Positions 42,807 to 52,080 of a DNA stretch of 64,000 nucleotides are shown here, piece after piece. Positions within the stretch are counted from its first letter, which is position 1. Each line of letters begins with the position of its first letter. The position numbers and the translations under genes are program-made. The notes below the pieces were generated by a model. The model ran no database searches. It saw nothing but the letters and a program-made list of their open reading frames with translations, and was not told the DNA's origin. The DNA is from Hymenobacter chitinivorans DSM 11115 (GTDB lineage Bacteria > Bacteroidota > Bacteroidia > Cytophagales > Hymenobacteraceae): NCBI RefSeq assembly GCF_002797555.1, contig NZ_PGFA01000002.1:248001-312000 (forward strand), written 5' to 3'.

Positions 42807-43023
42807 AGGTGTGAGCGTAGCAACAAATATATTGGGAAAGCAGTTTCGGCGCATTTCGGCACCAGACTTTGAGTAGAGCCAGCCGCGCCGAAGGGAGGTC
42901 GGGAATATGAAGTTTGTTCTATATTGTTGCGTTTGCCCGCGGGCTGCCTTGCTTACGCAAAAACCACTGCGGCGGTCAGCCGTAGGAAGTACTTCAGCTC
43001 TCCATTCCTTTTCAGCCCAACCC

Positions 43024-43287
43024 ATGAAAACCTTTCTGCTCCGACCCCTGGCCTTGGCCTTCCTGCTTGCCACCGTTTCGCTTACCGCCTGCAACACCGG
43101 CACCGACAAAGGTGACACCAACGTAGAGCGGGGAGCCGATAAAACCAAAGACCCCGCCCCCGGCCAAACTAGCACGTCGAACACCAACGGCGCGGCCAGC
43201 GACACGGCCAAAGTCACCACCGGCCAGGACCTCTACGACCACGCCGGGGAAGCCAAGGACCGCAACAACGACGGTATCGAGGACTAA
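43024..43287 (+). CDS. Small lipoprotein with acidic C-terminus
   Basis: The 87-residue protein starts at ATG 43024 with a lipoprotein signal ending in SLTAC (Cys about 23). The mature part is short, Thr/Asp/Lys-rich and without Cys, and ends with KDRNNDGIED, which looks like a single EF-hand-like or acidic metal-binding tail. Such short lipoproteins are common in Hymenobacter and their role is unknown. It is divergent from the copper-linked operon and closed by a terminator. Confidence 0.6.
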   Translation: MKTFLLRPLALAFLLATVSLTACNTGTDKGDTNVERGADKTKDPAPGQTSTSNTNGAASDTAKVTTGQDLYDHAGEAKDRNNDGIED

Positions 43288-43308
43288 AACCGGCCGCTAC
43301 GGCAAAAG

Positions 43309-43344
43309 AAAACGCCCTTCTGCAACCAGGCAGAAGGGCGTTTT
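43309..43344. terminator. Bidirectional terminator
   Basis: Stem AAAACGCCCTTCTGC / GCAGAAGGGCGTTTT with a 6-base loop, between the small lipoprotein gene and the convergent YncE-like gene. Confidence 0.88.
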
Positions 43345-43385
43345 CATGACACAAGCAATAGAACGGGTTAAAAATCGAGCACGGG

Positions 43386-44486
43386 TTAATAGAAGATAAA
43401 ACCGTTAGGCGCAATGTTGACCTCGAACGAGTCGATGGCCGTGGCCGTGCCGGTGCCCTGGTAGCGGATAAATTTGCCGGCCGTGGTGTAGGACGGCGTA
43501 ACGGCGGCGTAGATGGTGTTGTCTTTGGGGTCCACGTCGAGGCCGCTGAAGCTGCGCCGGATCAGCGGGGTGGCGGGCAGCGCGGCGTCGGTGGTGCTCA
43601 TGCGGTAAATGGCGCCTTTGTAGCGGTAGTACAGCTGGGTGCCGGTGCCATCGATGCGCAGGCCGCTGGGGTTGTTGCTGGCAAAGGCCAGGCTCGACTG
43701 CACGGTGTTGGTCGTGGGGTTCACCTTGGTCAGGCTGCCGGGCGTCGACGACAGCACGGCGTAGGGCGGGTTGGAGTCGTACACGGTAAAGCCCGCCCCG
43801 AGCACCCAGATGGTGCTGTTCTTGTCAACCACGAGGCTGCTGGGCCCGTCGGGTACCGTAATGGTGCTTTCCACCACGTCGGTTGCCGGGTTGATAACGC
43901 TCAGGGTGTTGTCGCCCGAGTTGGCCACGTACACCTTGCCGTTGACGGCCACAATCTGCTCGGGCTGCTTGCCCACCGGAATGGTTTTGAGCACCGTATT
44001 GGTATTCAAATCCAGCACCGAAACCCGGCCCGGGCTGCCGTATTTCACCCACTCGGTGATATAGGCTTTATTGGTGCCGGCGGCCACGGCGTAGCGGGGC
44101 TGCTCCAGGGTGCTTACCGTGGCTACGGTCTTAAACGTGGTCAGATTTACCACCTCCACCTTCTTGCTGTTGTTGGCCACAATGTAGCCCTGGTTGCCCA
44201 CCACCAGCATCGACTGCACCACGTCGCCTAGTTCCCGCTGGTTCACGGTCTGAAAAATGCTCTTGTCGACTACTTTCTTGGAGCTCTTGTTAAAATAGGA
44301 AACGGCTCCGTTGGGCGTCTGAAACTTGCCTTCGTTCAGCACGAAAACGTTGTTGCTGTCCTTGCTGATGTTATACAACGGCCCGTCCTCTTCCGATTTG
44401 TCGGAGCAGCTAACCAGGGCCAAAGCCAGGCCGCCGGTGAGGGCAATGCGGGAAAACAGAGTAGAAATGGTTTTTGCGGAAAGCAT
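43386..44486 (-). CDS. YncE-like beta-propeller lipoprotein of the cobalamin locus
   Basis: The 366-residue protein begins with a lipoprotein signal (GLALALVSC, Cys about 27). The mature part is a seven-bladed propeller of YVTN/DUF5074 type, with repeating units such as VEVVNLTTFKTVATVS, VSVLDLNTNTVLKTIPVGKQ and LSVINPATDVVESTITVPDG. In Bacteroidota, such proteins lie next to cobalamin receptors and are considered surface-exposed cobamide-binding partners; that is family knowledge, not shown here. The gene is 44 bases downstream of the BtuB-like receptor on the same strand and so shares its cobalamin riboswitch. An F-rich C-terminus (NIAPNGFIFY) ends the protein. Confidence 0.83.
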   Translation of the reverse strand: MLSAKTISTLFSRIALTGGLALALVSCSDKSEEDGPLYNISKDSNNVFVLNEGKFQTPNGAVSYFNKSSKKVVDKSIFQTVNQRELGDVVQSMLVVGNQGYIVANNSKKVEVVNLTTFKTVATVSTLEQPRYAVAAGTNKAYITEWVKYGSPGRVSVLDLNTNTVLKTIPVGKQPEQIVAVNGKVYVANSGDNTLSVINPATDVVESTITVPDGPSSLVVDKNSTIWVLGAGFTVYDSNPPYAVLSSTPGSLTKVNPTTNTVQSSLAFASNNPSGLRIDGTGTQLYYRYKGAIYRMSTTDAALPATPLIRRSFSGLDVDPKDNTIYAAVTPSYTTAGKFIRYQGTGTATAIDSFEVNIAPNGFIFY

Positions 44487-44530
44487 GAGTTAGGGAGAAG
44501 TGAAAAAGTGAACAGGGTTGATTTATTGGA

Positions 44531-46492
44531 TTAGTGCCAATTGACGCGCACACTCACGCTGCCCGAGCGCAGCGGCATGGCCCGGTATTCGTAGCTCTGG
44601 TACACCAAGTTGGTTAGGTTGAAGCCCTGCACCAGCACCGTGGCCGACCACGCCGGCCCGACCCGCAGCGTGTGCCCTAGCGTTGCGTTGAGCAGGGTGT
44701 AGCCCGGCAGCTTGTTGCTGCCCGTGGCGTCAATGAAGCGGGGGCCGGTGTAGGTCAGGACGGTGGAGGCCACCCAGCGCCGCCAGCGGTGGTCGGTGCT
44801 GAAAGCCGCCGCGTGCAGGGGCACGTAGGCCAGCTGCTGATTTACCGGGTCGGGGTCGTCATTATAGCCCCGCACTTTTCGGGATTGGGTGTAGGCGTAC
44901 TCGGCCCCGGCCCGCAGCTGGTAGCGCTGGTGCTCCCAGCGCAGGTGCGACCCAACTTCCACGCCCTGGGCCCGCACTTGGCGCAGGTTTTTGGGCGTGT
45001 AGCGGCCCAGGCGGTCGGGCAGCCACTGCACCCAGTCGTCGACGAGTTGGTGGTAGCCGGTTAGTTCGCTCTGCCAGGTCAGGTCCGCGGTAGGTTTCCA
45101 CTCGTGCGTAAGCCCACCCTCGTAGCCCAGTCCCGCTTCCGGTGTTAGGTTGGGGTTGCCGGTCGGCCAAAACCGCTCGTTTAGGGTTGGAGCGCGGTAG
45201 CTGCGGGAGGCGTTGGCTTTCAGGCTCAGGGTTTGGGCGGGAGTTTGCCAAAACTGCCACTCCGCGCCCAAGGTAGGAGTGAGGGGAGCCCGCCGCCCTG
45301 GCAGCACGGCTTGGCGCAGGTTGGCCGTCAGGTGCAGGGCCGGCCGCGGGTCGTAGCGCAGCAGGGCAAAGCCGGCGTAGCGATTCTCATCAATGGCCTG
45401 CTGATAGCCATCCACATGGCCGCTGAAGTGCTGCGCCTCGGCGCCCAGGCGCAGGTTGGCGTTGGGCCGAAAGGTAAACGTATGCTCCGCCTGCGCCTGG
45501 GTGGTTTGCACCCGGGAATTGCTGGCTACATCGTCGGAGCGGTAGTTGAGCACGTCCTCAAACCACGCTACCCGCAGCCCCGACTCGTGCCGGGCCGCCA
45601 CGTGGTGGTAGCCGGCCAGCAGGCGGCGGCTTTGGTCACGCTGCCGGGCGTGGGTGTTGGCCGAGCCCGTCGAGGGCTGAATCTGGCGGTCGGCATCGGT
45701 CAGCCAGGCCGCGGCCTGCCACTCACTATGCTGCCCGGTGCGCAGCTGCACGTCCTGGGCCAGGCTCCACTGGCGGTAGGCCGCATTTTCCTGGCGGTGC
45801 TGTACCATGCCGCTGGCTTCGCGTACCGAGTACGGGAAGTCATTCTGAGCTGAGCGCTGGGAGGCGCTGGTGCGCACCGCCACGCGGGCATTGCTAAAGC
45901 CTCCTTCCAAGCTGTTGGCTTGCTGCCCGAAGCTGCCCTGCTCGGTTTGGAAGGAAGTCCGCGGGCCGGCATTCCACTGGGGCGGCGAGGAAAGCAGCAC
46001 CGTGCCACCAATGGCGCTGCTGCCGTACAAGGCGCTGGCCGGCCCGTGTTGCACCTGCACCTGGGTAGCCCCACTCGTGGGTAGCAAGGCAAAGTCGGAT
46101 TCCCCCAACGACGGCAAGCTGATGTTTAGTCCGTTCCAGAGTACGGCCGTGTGGCGGGCCGAGGTACCCCGAATCGAAATTGAGGACAGCTGCCCCGGCC
46201 CGTAGTTTTTGATGTAAAGCGGGGTGCGGGCCGCGAGAACGTCGGCCACCGTACCGCTGCGGTACTGGGCCAGGGCCACCGAATCGAGGGTGAGCGTGCG
46301 GCTACCGACGGCGAAGCGGCTGGGTAGCCCGGCCTGAATTCGCACGGCGGGGAGTTGCTGCACCCGCTGAATCTGCTGCACCGAGTCGGGCGAAAGTTGC
46401 TGGGCATACCCCCGCCCTGGCCCCGCCAGGCTGGCGGCCAACGCAAGTAATAAAGGTGGACTGAGCCACCGTAAACGGTAGAAACCAATCAT
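44531..46492 (-). CDS. BtuB-like TonB-dependent outer membrane receptor
   Basis: The start is set at ATG 46492 (MIGFYRLRWLSPP), with a signal peptide to about residue 32 (GYAQQ). The plug domain is visible: VADVLAARTPLYIKNYGPGQ, ISIRGTSARHTAVLWNGLNI, VQHGPASALYGSSAIGGTVL. The remaining 450 residues form a 22-strand-type barrel rich in Tyr, Trp and Gln, ending in the terminal SVSVRVNWH strand. The receptor would import cobalamin or another corrinoid, because a cobalamin riboswitch lies upstream and the YncE-like lipoprotein follows. Substrate specificity itself is not visible in the sequence. The length of 653 residues is normal for BtuB. Confidence 0.9.
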   Translation of the reverse strand: MIGFYRLRWLSPPLLLALAASLAGPGRGYAQQLSPDSVQQIQRVQQLPAVRIQAGLPSRFAVGSRTLTLDSVALAQYRSGTVADVLAARTPLYIKNYGPGQLSSISIRGTSARHTAVLWNGLNISLPSLGESDFALLPTSGATQVQVQHGPASALYGSSAIGGTVLLSSPPQWNAGPRTSFQTEQGSFGQQANSLEGGFSNARVAVRTSASQRSAQNDFPYSVREASGMVQHRQENAAYRQWSLAQDVQLRTGQHSEWQAAAWLTDADRQIQPSTGSANTHARQRDQSRRLLAGYHHVAARHESGLRVAWFEDVLNYRSDDVASNSRVQTTQAQAEHTFTFRPNANLRLGAEAQHFSGHVDGYQQAIDENRYAGFALLRYDPRPALHLTANLRQAVLPGRRAPLTPTLGAEWQFWQTPAQTLSLKANASRSYRAPTLNERFWPTGNPNLTPEAGLGYEGGLTHEWKPTADLTWQSELTGYHQLVDDWVQWLPDRLGRYTPKNLRQVRAQGVEVGSHLRWEHQRYQLRAGAEYAYTQSRKVRGYNDDPDPVNQQLAYVPLHAAAFSTDHRWRRWVASTVLTYTGPRFIDATGSNKLPGYTLLNATLGHTLRVGPAWSATVLVQGFNLTNLVYQSYEYRAMPLRSGSVSVRVNWH

Positions 46493-46654
46493 CCGAACCA
46501 AATTTCCGGTTTAGGAAAATTCGGTTCAAAACTTCCCGAGTAGCTCCCGAAAGGAAAATACCGCGAAGCCGAGGCTGAAAACAGGAAATCAACGGCTCAG
46601 GGCCGCCACTGTCATCATTCTCCGCCTTTCACCCGAAAGCGCTGAACACTAGAA

Positions 46655-46862
46655 CCGTATAGGCAGGTCTCCTGGCTTGCTTCCGGTAGGCCGCCTTCCC
46701 ATTTCTCGGGTCGTTTCCGAAGTAGAAACGGCCTTTCGGCGAAACAGTGGCGAGGATGGGCCTCCCAATACTCGAAGCGTACAGTTGCGGGGACAGCTCC
46801 GGATTTCAACCGGATTCCCTTTTCAGCCGCGCCCTCCAATCAGGGTCTGGCCACCTATAACG
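46655..46862 (-). ncRNA. Cobalamin riboswitch
   Basis: On the minus strand, the sequence has the B12-box pattern: AGGTGGCC near the 5' end, GGGAATCCGGT, AATCCGGAGCTGTCCCCGCA, the CACTG element and the terminal GCCAGGAGACCTGCC (ending at 46661). These are the conserved core pieces of cobalamin riboswitches (class I). It precedes the BtuB-like gene by about 165 bases and would shut off the receptor when cobalamin is abundant. A TATCTTTG -7 element (46866-46873) sits just upstream. Confidence 0.95.
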
Positions 46863-46865
46863 CTG

Positions 46866-46873
46866 CAAAGATA
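46866..46873 (-). promoter_or_regulatory. -7 element in front of the cobalamin riboswitch
   Basis: TATCTTTG on the minus strand; the -33 element is less clear (TTTG with a 23-base spacer). Transcription would begin at about 46859, at the start of the riboswitch. Confidence 0.5.
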
Positions 46874-46952
46874 AGGCGTTTTTGGTATGCCGCGGGCAAA
46901 CGTTCCGTTGCGCCAGCCGTTTGTCTGGCAAACGCTCTTGCTGCCCCTGCTC

Positions 46953-47555
46953 ATGTCCAAACTTCCCCTCCCCTTTTACCAGCGCCCCGACGTCGTTCAG
47001 ATTGCCCGCGACTTAATTGGCAAATACCTTTTCAGTACCGTGGACGGCATTCTGACCGGTGGCCGCATCGTCGAAACGGAAGCCTACGCGCATATCAACG
47101 ACCAGGCCTGCCACTCCCACCTGGGCCGCTACACGGCCCGCACCAAGGTGATGTACGAAGCCGGCGGCGTGGCCTATACCTACCTGATTTATGGCCGCTA
47201 CGTGCTCTTCAATATCATTACCAACGAAGCCGGCAAGGCCGATGCCGTTCTGATTCGGGGCCTGGAGCCCACTGAAGGCCTGCCCGAAATGCTCTTGCGC
47301 CGCGGCCTGACCAAATCGGCCCGCAACCTGACCGGCGGGCCCGGCCTGCTCACCCAGGCTCTGGGCATTACCACCAAGCACTACGGCACCGACCTGACCG
47401 GCAACCTGATCTGGATGGAAGACCGCCAGGAACCCGTCCCCGCCGACCAGATTCTGGCCAGCCCCCGCGTCGGCATCGACTACGCTGGACTCGACGCCGC
47501 TCTGCCCTGGCGCTTCCGCCTCCAGGGTAGTCCCTGGACCAGCCCGGCGCGGTGA
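46953..47555 (+). CDS. 3-methyladenine DNA glycosylase (AAG/Mpg family)
   Basis: The enzyme removes alkylated purines such as 3-methyladenine and hypoxanthine from DNA, starting base-excision repair. The start is placed at ATG 46953 (MSKLPLPFYQRPD), which removes 22 non-conserved residues encoded upstream. The 200-residue protein matches the family throughout: IARDLIGKYLFS, RIVETEAYAHINDQACHSHL, TKVMYEAGGVAYTYLIYGRY and the NLTGGPGLLTQALGI loop. The catalytic Glu is in VETEAY, and the intercalating Tyr lies in the AYTYLIYG segment. The start is divergent to the riboswitch promoter. Confidence 0.93.
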   Translation: MSKLPLPFYQRPDVVQIARDLIGKYLFSTVDGILTGGRIVETEAYAHINDQACHSHLGRYTARTKVMYEAGGVAYTYLIYGRYVLFNIITNEAGKADAVLIRGLEPTEGLPEMLLRRGLTKSARNLTGGPGLLTQALGITTKHYGTDLTGNLIWMEDRQEPVPADQILASPRVGIDYAGLDAALPWRFRLQGSPWTSPAR

Positions 47556-47681
47556 AGCAGTGAGATGGTAAAATGGTGAGTTGCCGTTCAACGGCCAGTG
47601 TGCTTGCGAGGAGGCCCGACATTCCGCGTATCAAGCGGCATCAATTCGTCCGCTGCGAAGGGCAAAGTATCCTTTTACCAG

Positions 47682-47717
47682 AAAGCCCTTTCCCGTACCA
47701 ACGAGAAAGGGCTTTTT
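47682..47717. terminator. Terminator between the glycosylase and the methyltransferase
   Basis: Stem AAAGCCCTTTC / GAAAGGGCTTT with a 12-base loop and a TT extension, between convergent genes. The surrounding 240 bases (47556-47798) show no other feature. Confidence 0.75.
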
Positions 47718-47798
47718 ACTTAAGGGCACTCAGCACATTTCAACGGACGGATGCTTCGCTCGCAAGGACATATTCCCTGCGTTTAGCACCTGAGCCCA

Positions 47799-48992
47799 TC
47801 AAACCGTCTGCTTTTCACAAACCAGCACGACTAGCTTACCCTGCAAATCGGTGGTGGCAAACATGTATAAGTCGCCGCCTTCCCGGATGCCGGTGCGCTG
47901 GCGGAAATCGGCCACGGTGTCGGGGAAGTTGCGGGTCGTGACGTGGGCCCGGGCCTCGGGGCCCAGGTGGGCGCGCAGCGCGTCCCGGTCGTAGCGCTCC
48001 GTGGCCACGATGCGGAAAATTCGGCCGGGGAAGTCGGTCCGCAGGGCGTCGGAGGTGTAGAGGTGACTGTGCTGGCCTAGCTTCAGCAGCTCGAAAGCCG
48101 TACCGATGCTTTTAAAGCCGCCTGCTTTGAGTACTGCCACGTTGGGCTCGTAGAGGTAGCCCTGGGCTTCGGCGTAGCGGGCAACGGCCCGGGTTTCGCG
48201 GGCCTTGTTGAGCCGAAATTCCTGCTGTTGCCCGTTGCGCAGCAAATTCACCGTGTAGCGCTCCGGGTCCACGGCGGCCTCGGGCCCCAGCTCGTAGAGT
48301 ACTTCCTTGCACTCATTGTCCACGGCAACCACCCATAGGCGCCGCACTTGCTTGAGCTCCAGCAGGGCTTGCTCGATGTCGAGCATGGGGGAAGTTTTCA
48401 GCAGCACCCGGTTGCCTTTGTGCAGTAACAGGGGCAAGATGCGCAGCACGTCGGGCTCACAGTCCTGCAGGCGGTATATCTTTTTGTCGGCCGGGTTGCG
48501 CCGGGCCGGGTCTAGATAAATCCAGTCGAAGGTATCGGGCGTGCTTTTCAGAAAGCTTAGCGCGTCGCCGGCGTGGCAGGTAATATTGGTAATGCCCAGC
48601 TGCGCCAGGTTGTACTGCACCACGGCTACCAGGCCGGGGTCCCGTTCCACGTAATGTACTTCCGGAACTTGAGTAGCAAAATGGGTGGCGTCTACTCCAA
48701 AGCCGCCCGTGAGGTCCACTAGGCGCTGCCCACTGACCAAGCTAGCTTTAAAAGCGGCCGTACGCGCCGACGAAGCCTGCTCCACCGACAAAGCCGGCGG
48801 AAAAATCAGGTCTGGGTTGTCGGCCCAGGCGGGCAATTTGGTGCGGGCTTTCTGGCGGGCCTGGATTTGGCGCACCAGTTCCGGCACGGGCAGGCCCGGG
48901 TACCGGCGGGCCTGCAGGGCCAGCGTAGCGGGGTCATCATGCAGATGGTCGGCAACATACTGCCGGGCCGCTGCAGGAAGCGGATAGTTCAT
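47799..48992 (-). CDS. Class I SAM-dependent methyltransferase with THUMP-like domain
   Basis: The 397-residue protein has an N-terminal helical region (VRQIQARQKARTKLPAW), then a Rossmann methyltransferase: VDLTGGFGVDATHFATQV is motif I, followed by YVERDPGL, AGDALSFL and the catalytic-type motif WIYLDPARRNPADKK. The C-terminal 120 residues resemble the THUMP-like extension of class I RNA/DNA methyltransferases (VLKAGGFKSIGTAFELLKLG, DFPGRIFRIVATERYD). It probably methylates RNA bases, such as a guanine in rRNA; the target is not established. The neighbour on the same strand is a membrane-associated hypothetical gene 33 bases upstream. Confidence 0.87.
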   Translation of the reverse strand: MNYPLPAAARQYVADHLHDDPATLALQARRYPGLPVPELVRQIQARQKARTKLPAWADNPDLIFPPALSVEQASSARTAAFKASLVSGQRLVDLTGGFGVDATHFATQVPEVHYVERDPGLVAVVQYNLAQLGITNITCHAGDALSFLKSTPDTFDWIYLDPARRNPADKKIYRLQDCEPDVLRILPLLLHKGNRVLLKTSPMLDIEQALLELKQVRRLWVVAVDNECKEVLYELGPEAAVDPERYTVNLLRNGQQQEFRLNKARETRAVARYAEAQGYLYEPNVAVLKAGGFKSIGTAFELLKLGQHSHLYTSDALRTDFPGRIFRIVATERYDRDALRAHLGPEARAHVTTRNFPDTVADFRQRTGIREGGDLYMFATTDLQGKLVVLVCEKQTV

Positions 48993-49025
48993 GCAAGGTA
49001 TTTACGGGAAAACAGCGCGAACGGC

Positions 49026-49631
49026 TTACCGCACGTTCCAGCGCAAAGCTAGCAGCGGATAGCCACTAGGCGCTGCTGCCAGTCCAACAGCTGAGGGCGT
49101 GAGCCGGTTCAGCATGCTGGTGTGGGCCGTCGAAAGCCCGGCGTTGTGCGCCTCTACTGCCCGCTGAAAACGCTCGTTGGTGTGGCGGGTAATAATAATG
49201 TTGGACAGCAAGCTTACCGCCGCCACGCCAATAGCCACCTTCTGGGGGTTCTCAAAATATTGCTGGTCCCCGTCGCCGGCCAGCACCTGCTGGCTGTAGA
49301 GCGCTACGGCCCCCACAAAGGTGAGCCGCTCGCCCAGGTAGAGCCACTTGTGCAACCGGTAGCTGTTCAGGCTGGCCAACGCTTCCTCGTTGCCTTGCAG
49401 ATAAGGCCGCAGGCGCTGCCCGAAAAAGCCGGCATTTCGGTAGTCGGCCTCACTTTTGATTTCCCCCGTCGCGAAGAAGAAATTTCGCTGCGGACCGTTC
49501 AAGCCCCGGGCTTCATCCTCGGGGCTGAGCCGGATTACGGGCGGAGCCACCGTGGGAGCCTGCTGAGCAAACCCGGCCAGAGAAGACAGGGAAAAACCGA
49601 GCACAAAAGTAGTGCGACGAAGAATAGACAT
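49026..49631 (-). CDS. Secreted or membrane protein, unknown
   Basis: The start at ATG 49631 (MSILRRTTFVLGFSL) gives a signal peptide to about residue 22 (AGFAQ). The 201-residue product has a mature part with polar N-terminal segment ATGEIKSEADYRNAGFFGQR, a middle hydrophobic stretch LTFVGAVALYSQQVLAG and a second one VAIGVAAVSLLSNIIITRH, so it may be an integral envelope protein. No family was recognised with confidence. It lies 33 bases before the methyltransferase on the same strand. Confidence 0.5.
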   Translation of the reverse strand: MSILRRTTFVLGFSLSSLAGFAQQAPTVAPPVIRLSPEDEARGLNGPQRNFFFATGEIKSEADYRNAGFFGQRLRPYLQGNEEALASLNSYRLHKWLYLGERLTFVGAVALYSQQVLAGDGDQQYFENPQKVAIGVAAVSLLSNIIITRHTNERFQRAVEAHNAGLSTAHTSMLNRLTPSAVGLAAAPSGYPLLALRWNVR

Positions 49632-49817
49632 GGAGTGCTGCAAAGGTAGAATAGGCGTGAATGCAAATATAGCGCTCTGTGCAATAGACTGCTAGACGGT
49701 TGGTCGAGGAAAAAATCCTATTCGTCTAGAAAAAGTTTATTGCCCCCATCCAACAAAAGCCGGGGGTCTTACGTTCTGTCGGCAGTTGAATTCGCCCCTA
49801 CCTTTTTTTCTCTGCTT

Positions 49818-50582
49818 ATGAAAACCCTACGAAACATCCTGCAGCGCCGTTTTTTCCTAGCAGCGCTACCCGCTGCCCTGGCCTTTGCTAGTTGCGGGGA
49901 TGACAACGATTCGGCTGCTCCCGCTCCTGACCAGGGCAGAGTAATTTTCGCCCACGAAGCGGCCTCATCTACAGGCTCGGTGAAATTTGTGGCCAATGAC
50001 AACAAAGAAGTGGCCTCCCAGGCCTTTGGCACCAGCAGCTCGTACGCGGCCGTAAACGCCGGGTCCCAGACCATCAAAATCAACGACGCCACGAGCGGCT
50101 CGACGGTAGGTACCCAAACCGTCACGATTGATAAAGACAAGAACTACTCGGTCTTCGCCTACTCGCCCTCGGCTACGCTTGGCTCCCTGGCCAGCCTGGC
50201 CGTCAACGACGACCTGACGGCTCCCAACACGGGGAAAGCCAAAATTCGGTTGGTGCACCTGGGCGTCGGCTCGCCTAATGCCGTCAGCCTCTCGCTGCCC
50301 AACGCCACTGTTGGCACCAGCGACATTATCACGAACGTGGCCTTTGGTACGGCTTCGACATTTACCGAAATTACCCCTGGGCCTTATAATCTGGCCGTTT
50401 CCATCGGGTCGGGCGCTACCGCTACCATCGAGGCTTCGGTGGGGGATGGCACGGGCAGCAACACGGCCACGACCAAAACCTATGCGGCCGGTAAGATTTA
50501 TACCGTGGTACTGCGCGGCGTGAAAAGCAACAGCATCCCCGACGCTCAGCGCCTGAAAGCCGTTATCATCGAGCACAACTAA
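49818..50582 (+). CDS. DUF4397-type lipoprotein
   Basis: The 254-residue protein has a lipoprotein signal (LAFASC, Cys about 25) and a mature part built of two beta-sandwich-like units: VIFAHEAASSTGSVKFVAND, ... NKNYSVFAYSPSATLG, then KIRLVHLGVGSPNAVSLSLP and ITPGPYNLAVSIGSGATATI. These FAHxxA...VxFVxND and RLVHLxxGSPNAVxLSL motifs are the DUF4397 pattern, found on cell-surface proteins of Bacteroidota. The function is unknown. The gene is monocistronic: a terminator follows 27 bases after its end. Confidence 0.82.
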   Translation: MKTLRNILQRRFFLAALPAALAFASCGDDNDSAAPAPDQGRVIFAHEAASSTGSVKFVANDNKEVASQAFGTSSSYAAVNAGSQTIKINDATSGSTVGTQTVTIDKDKNYSVFAYSPSATLGSLASLAVNDDLTAPNTGKAKIRLVHLGVGSPNAVSLSLPNATVGTSDIITNVAFGTASTFTEITPGPYNLAVSIGSGATATIEASVGDGTGSNTATTKTYAAGKIYTVVLRGVKSNSIPDAQRLKAVIIEHN

Positions 50583-50608
50583 ACTTGCCCGCTACCTAGC
50601 CCGGCAGC

Positions 50609-50640
50609 AAAGCCCGGACCGTAAGGTTCGGGCTTTTTTT
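50609..50640 (+). terminator. Terminator after the DUF4397 lipoprotein
   Basis: Stem AAAGCCCGGACC / GGTTCGGGCTTT, one G-U pair, 4-base loop GTAA, followed by TTTTTTT. Confidence 0.88.
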
Positions 50641-50668
50641 GTGGTTAAAGTCCCGCGAACAAAAACCG

Positions 50669-50676
50669 TATCTTTG
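50669..50676 (+). promoter_or_regulatory. -7 element of the ahcY promoter
   Basis: TATCTTTG fits TAnnTTTG and lies 29 bases before the ahcY ATG. A -33 TTG at the usual spacing is not present. Confidence 0.45.
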
Positions 50677-50704
50677 TAGTTGAATCGCAAATATCATCTG
50701 CATC

Positions 50705-52024
50705 ATGGTTGAAACCACGACGAAAACGTACGTTCCGTACAAAGTAAAGGACATGTCGCTGGCCGAATGGGGCCGCAAAGAAATCCGGTTGGCCGAGGCC
50801 GAAATGCCGGGTTTGATGTCCTTGCGCGAAGAATTCGGTGCTGAGCAGCCCCTGAAAGGCGCACGCATCGCCGGCTGCCTGCACATGACCATCCAGACTG
50901 CGGTTCTGATTGAAACGCTCATTGCTCTGGGTGCCGATGTGACCTGGTCGTCGTGCAATATCTTCTCGACGCAGGACCACGCCGCCGCCGCTATTGCCGC
51001 CGCCGGCATTCCGGTGTACGCCTGGAAAGGCATGAACGAGGAGGAGTTCAACTGGTGCATCGAGCAAACGCTGTACTTCGGTGAAGACCGTCAGCCTCTG
51101 AACATGATTCTTGACGACGGTGGCGACCTGACCAACATGGTCCTGGACCGTTTCCCCGAGCTGGCCGCCGGTATCAAAGGCATTTCGGAAGAAACCACGA
51201 CTGGTGTGCTCCGTCTGCTGGACCGCGTCAAGAACGGGACGCTGCCCATGCCCGCTTTCAACATCAACGACTCGGTTACCAAGTCGAAATTCGATAACAA
51301 GTACGGCTGCAAAGAGTCGGCCGTGGATGCTATCCGCCGCGCTACCGACGTCATGATGGCCGGCAAAATTGCCGTCGTGGCCGGTTACGGCGACGTTGGA
51401 AAAGGTACGGCCGCCTCGCTGCGCGGTGCCGGGGCCCGGGTTGTTGTCACCGAAATTGACCCGATATGCGCCCTGCAGGCCGCCATGGACGGCTACGCGG
51501 TGAAGCGCATGGAAAATGCCATTAAGGAAGCGGATATCGTGGTAACGGCTACCGGCAACTGCGACATCATCACCGAGGAGCACTTCCGCGCCCTGAAGGA
51601 CAAGGCCATCGTCTGCAACATCGGTCACTTCGACGATGAAATTGACATGGCTTGGCTCAACTCGAACTACGGCCACACCAAGGATACGGTGAAGCCCCAG
51701 GTTGACCTCTACAACATTGACGGCAAAGAAGTTATCATCCTGGCCGAAGGTCGCCTCGTAAACTTGGGCTGCGCTACGGGCCACCCTTCGTTCGTGATGT
51801 CGAACTCGTTTACCAACCAGACGCTGGCGCAGCTGGAGCTGTGGCAGAACTCGGCCTCGTACGAAAACAAGGTTTACACCCTGCCCAAGCACCTCGACGA
51901 GAAAGTAGCCCGTCTGCACCTGGCCAAAATCGGCGTGGAGCTTGATGAGCTCAAGCCCAAGCAAGCTAGCTACATCGGCGTGGAAGTACAGGGCCCCTTC
52001 AAATCGGACCTGTACCGCTACTAA
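50705..52024 (+). CDS. ahcY: Adenosylhomocysteinase
   Basis: AhcY reversibly splits S-adenosylhomocysteine into adenosine and homocysteine, recycling the product of methylation reactions. The 439-residue length is normal. The substrate-binding domain carries [20 protein letters not shown] and [19 protein letters not shown], the NAD-binding domain has the loop [18 protein letters not shown], and [14 protein letters not shown] and the C-terminal [15 protein letters not shown] ... SDLYRY tail, which completes the neighbour's NAD site in the tetramer, are present. No SAH or SAM riboswitch was found in front of the gene. It ends in a strong bidirectional terminator. Confidence 0.97.
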   Translation: MVETTTKTYVPYKVKDMSLAEWGRKEIRLAEAEMPGLMSLREEFGAEQPLKGARIAGCLHMTIQTAVLIETLIALGADVTWSSCNIFSTQDHAAAAIAAAGIPVYAWKGMNEEEFNWCIEQTLYFGEDRQPLNMILDDGGDLTNMVLDRFPELAAGIKGISEETTTGVLRLLDRVKNGTLPMPAFNINDSVTKSKFDNKYGCKESAVDAIRRATDVMMAGKIAVVAGYGDVGKGTAASLRGAGARVVVTEIDPICALQAAMDGYAVKRMENAIKEADIVVTATGNCDIITEEHFRALKDKAIVCNIGHFDDEIDMAWLNSNYGHTKDTVKPQVDLYNIDGKEVIILAEGRLVNLGCATGHPSFVMSNSFTNQTLAQLELWQNSASYENKVYTLPKHLDEKVARLHLAKIGVELDELKPKQASYIGVEVQGPFKSDLYRY

Positions 52025-52043
52025 GCCGGTTTTAACCCGCTTT

Positions 52044-52080
52044 AAAAAAGCCCGCCTGAGTAATTCAGGCGGGCTTTTTT
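52044..52080. terminator. Bidirectional terminator of ahcY and the membrane protein gene
   Basis: Stem of 16 bp, AAAAAAGCCCGCCTGA / TCAGGCGGGCTTTTTT, with a 5-base loop. The stop codon of the convergent gene (52079) touches the right arm. Confidence 0.93.
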
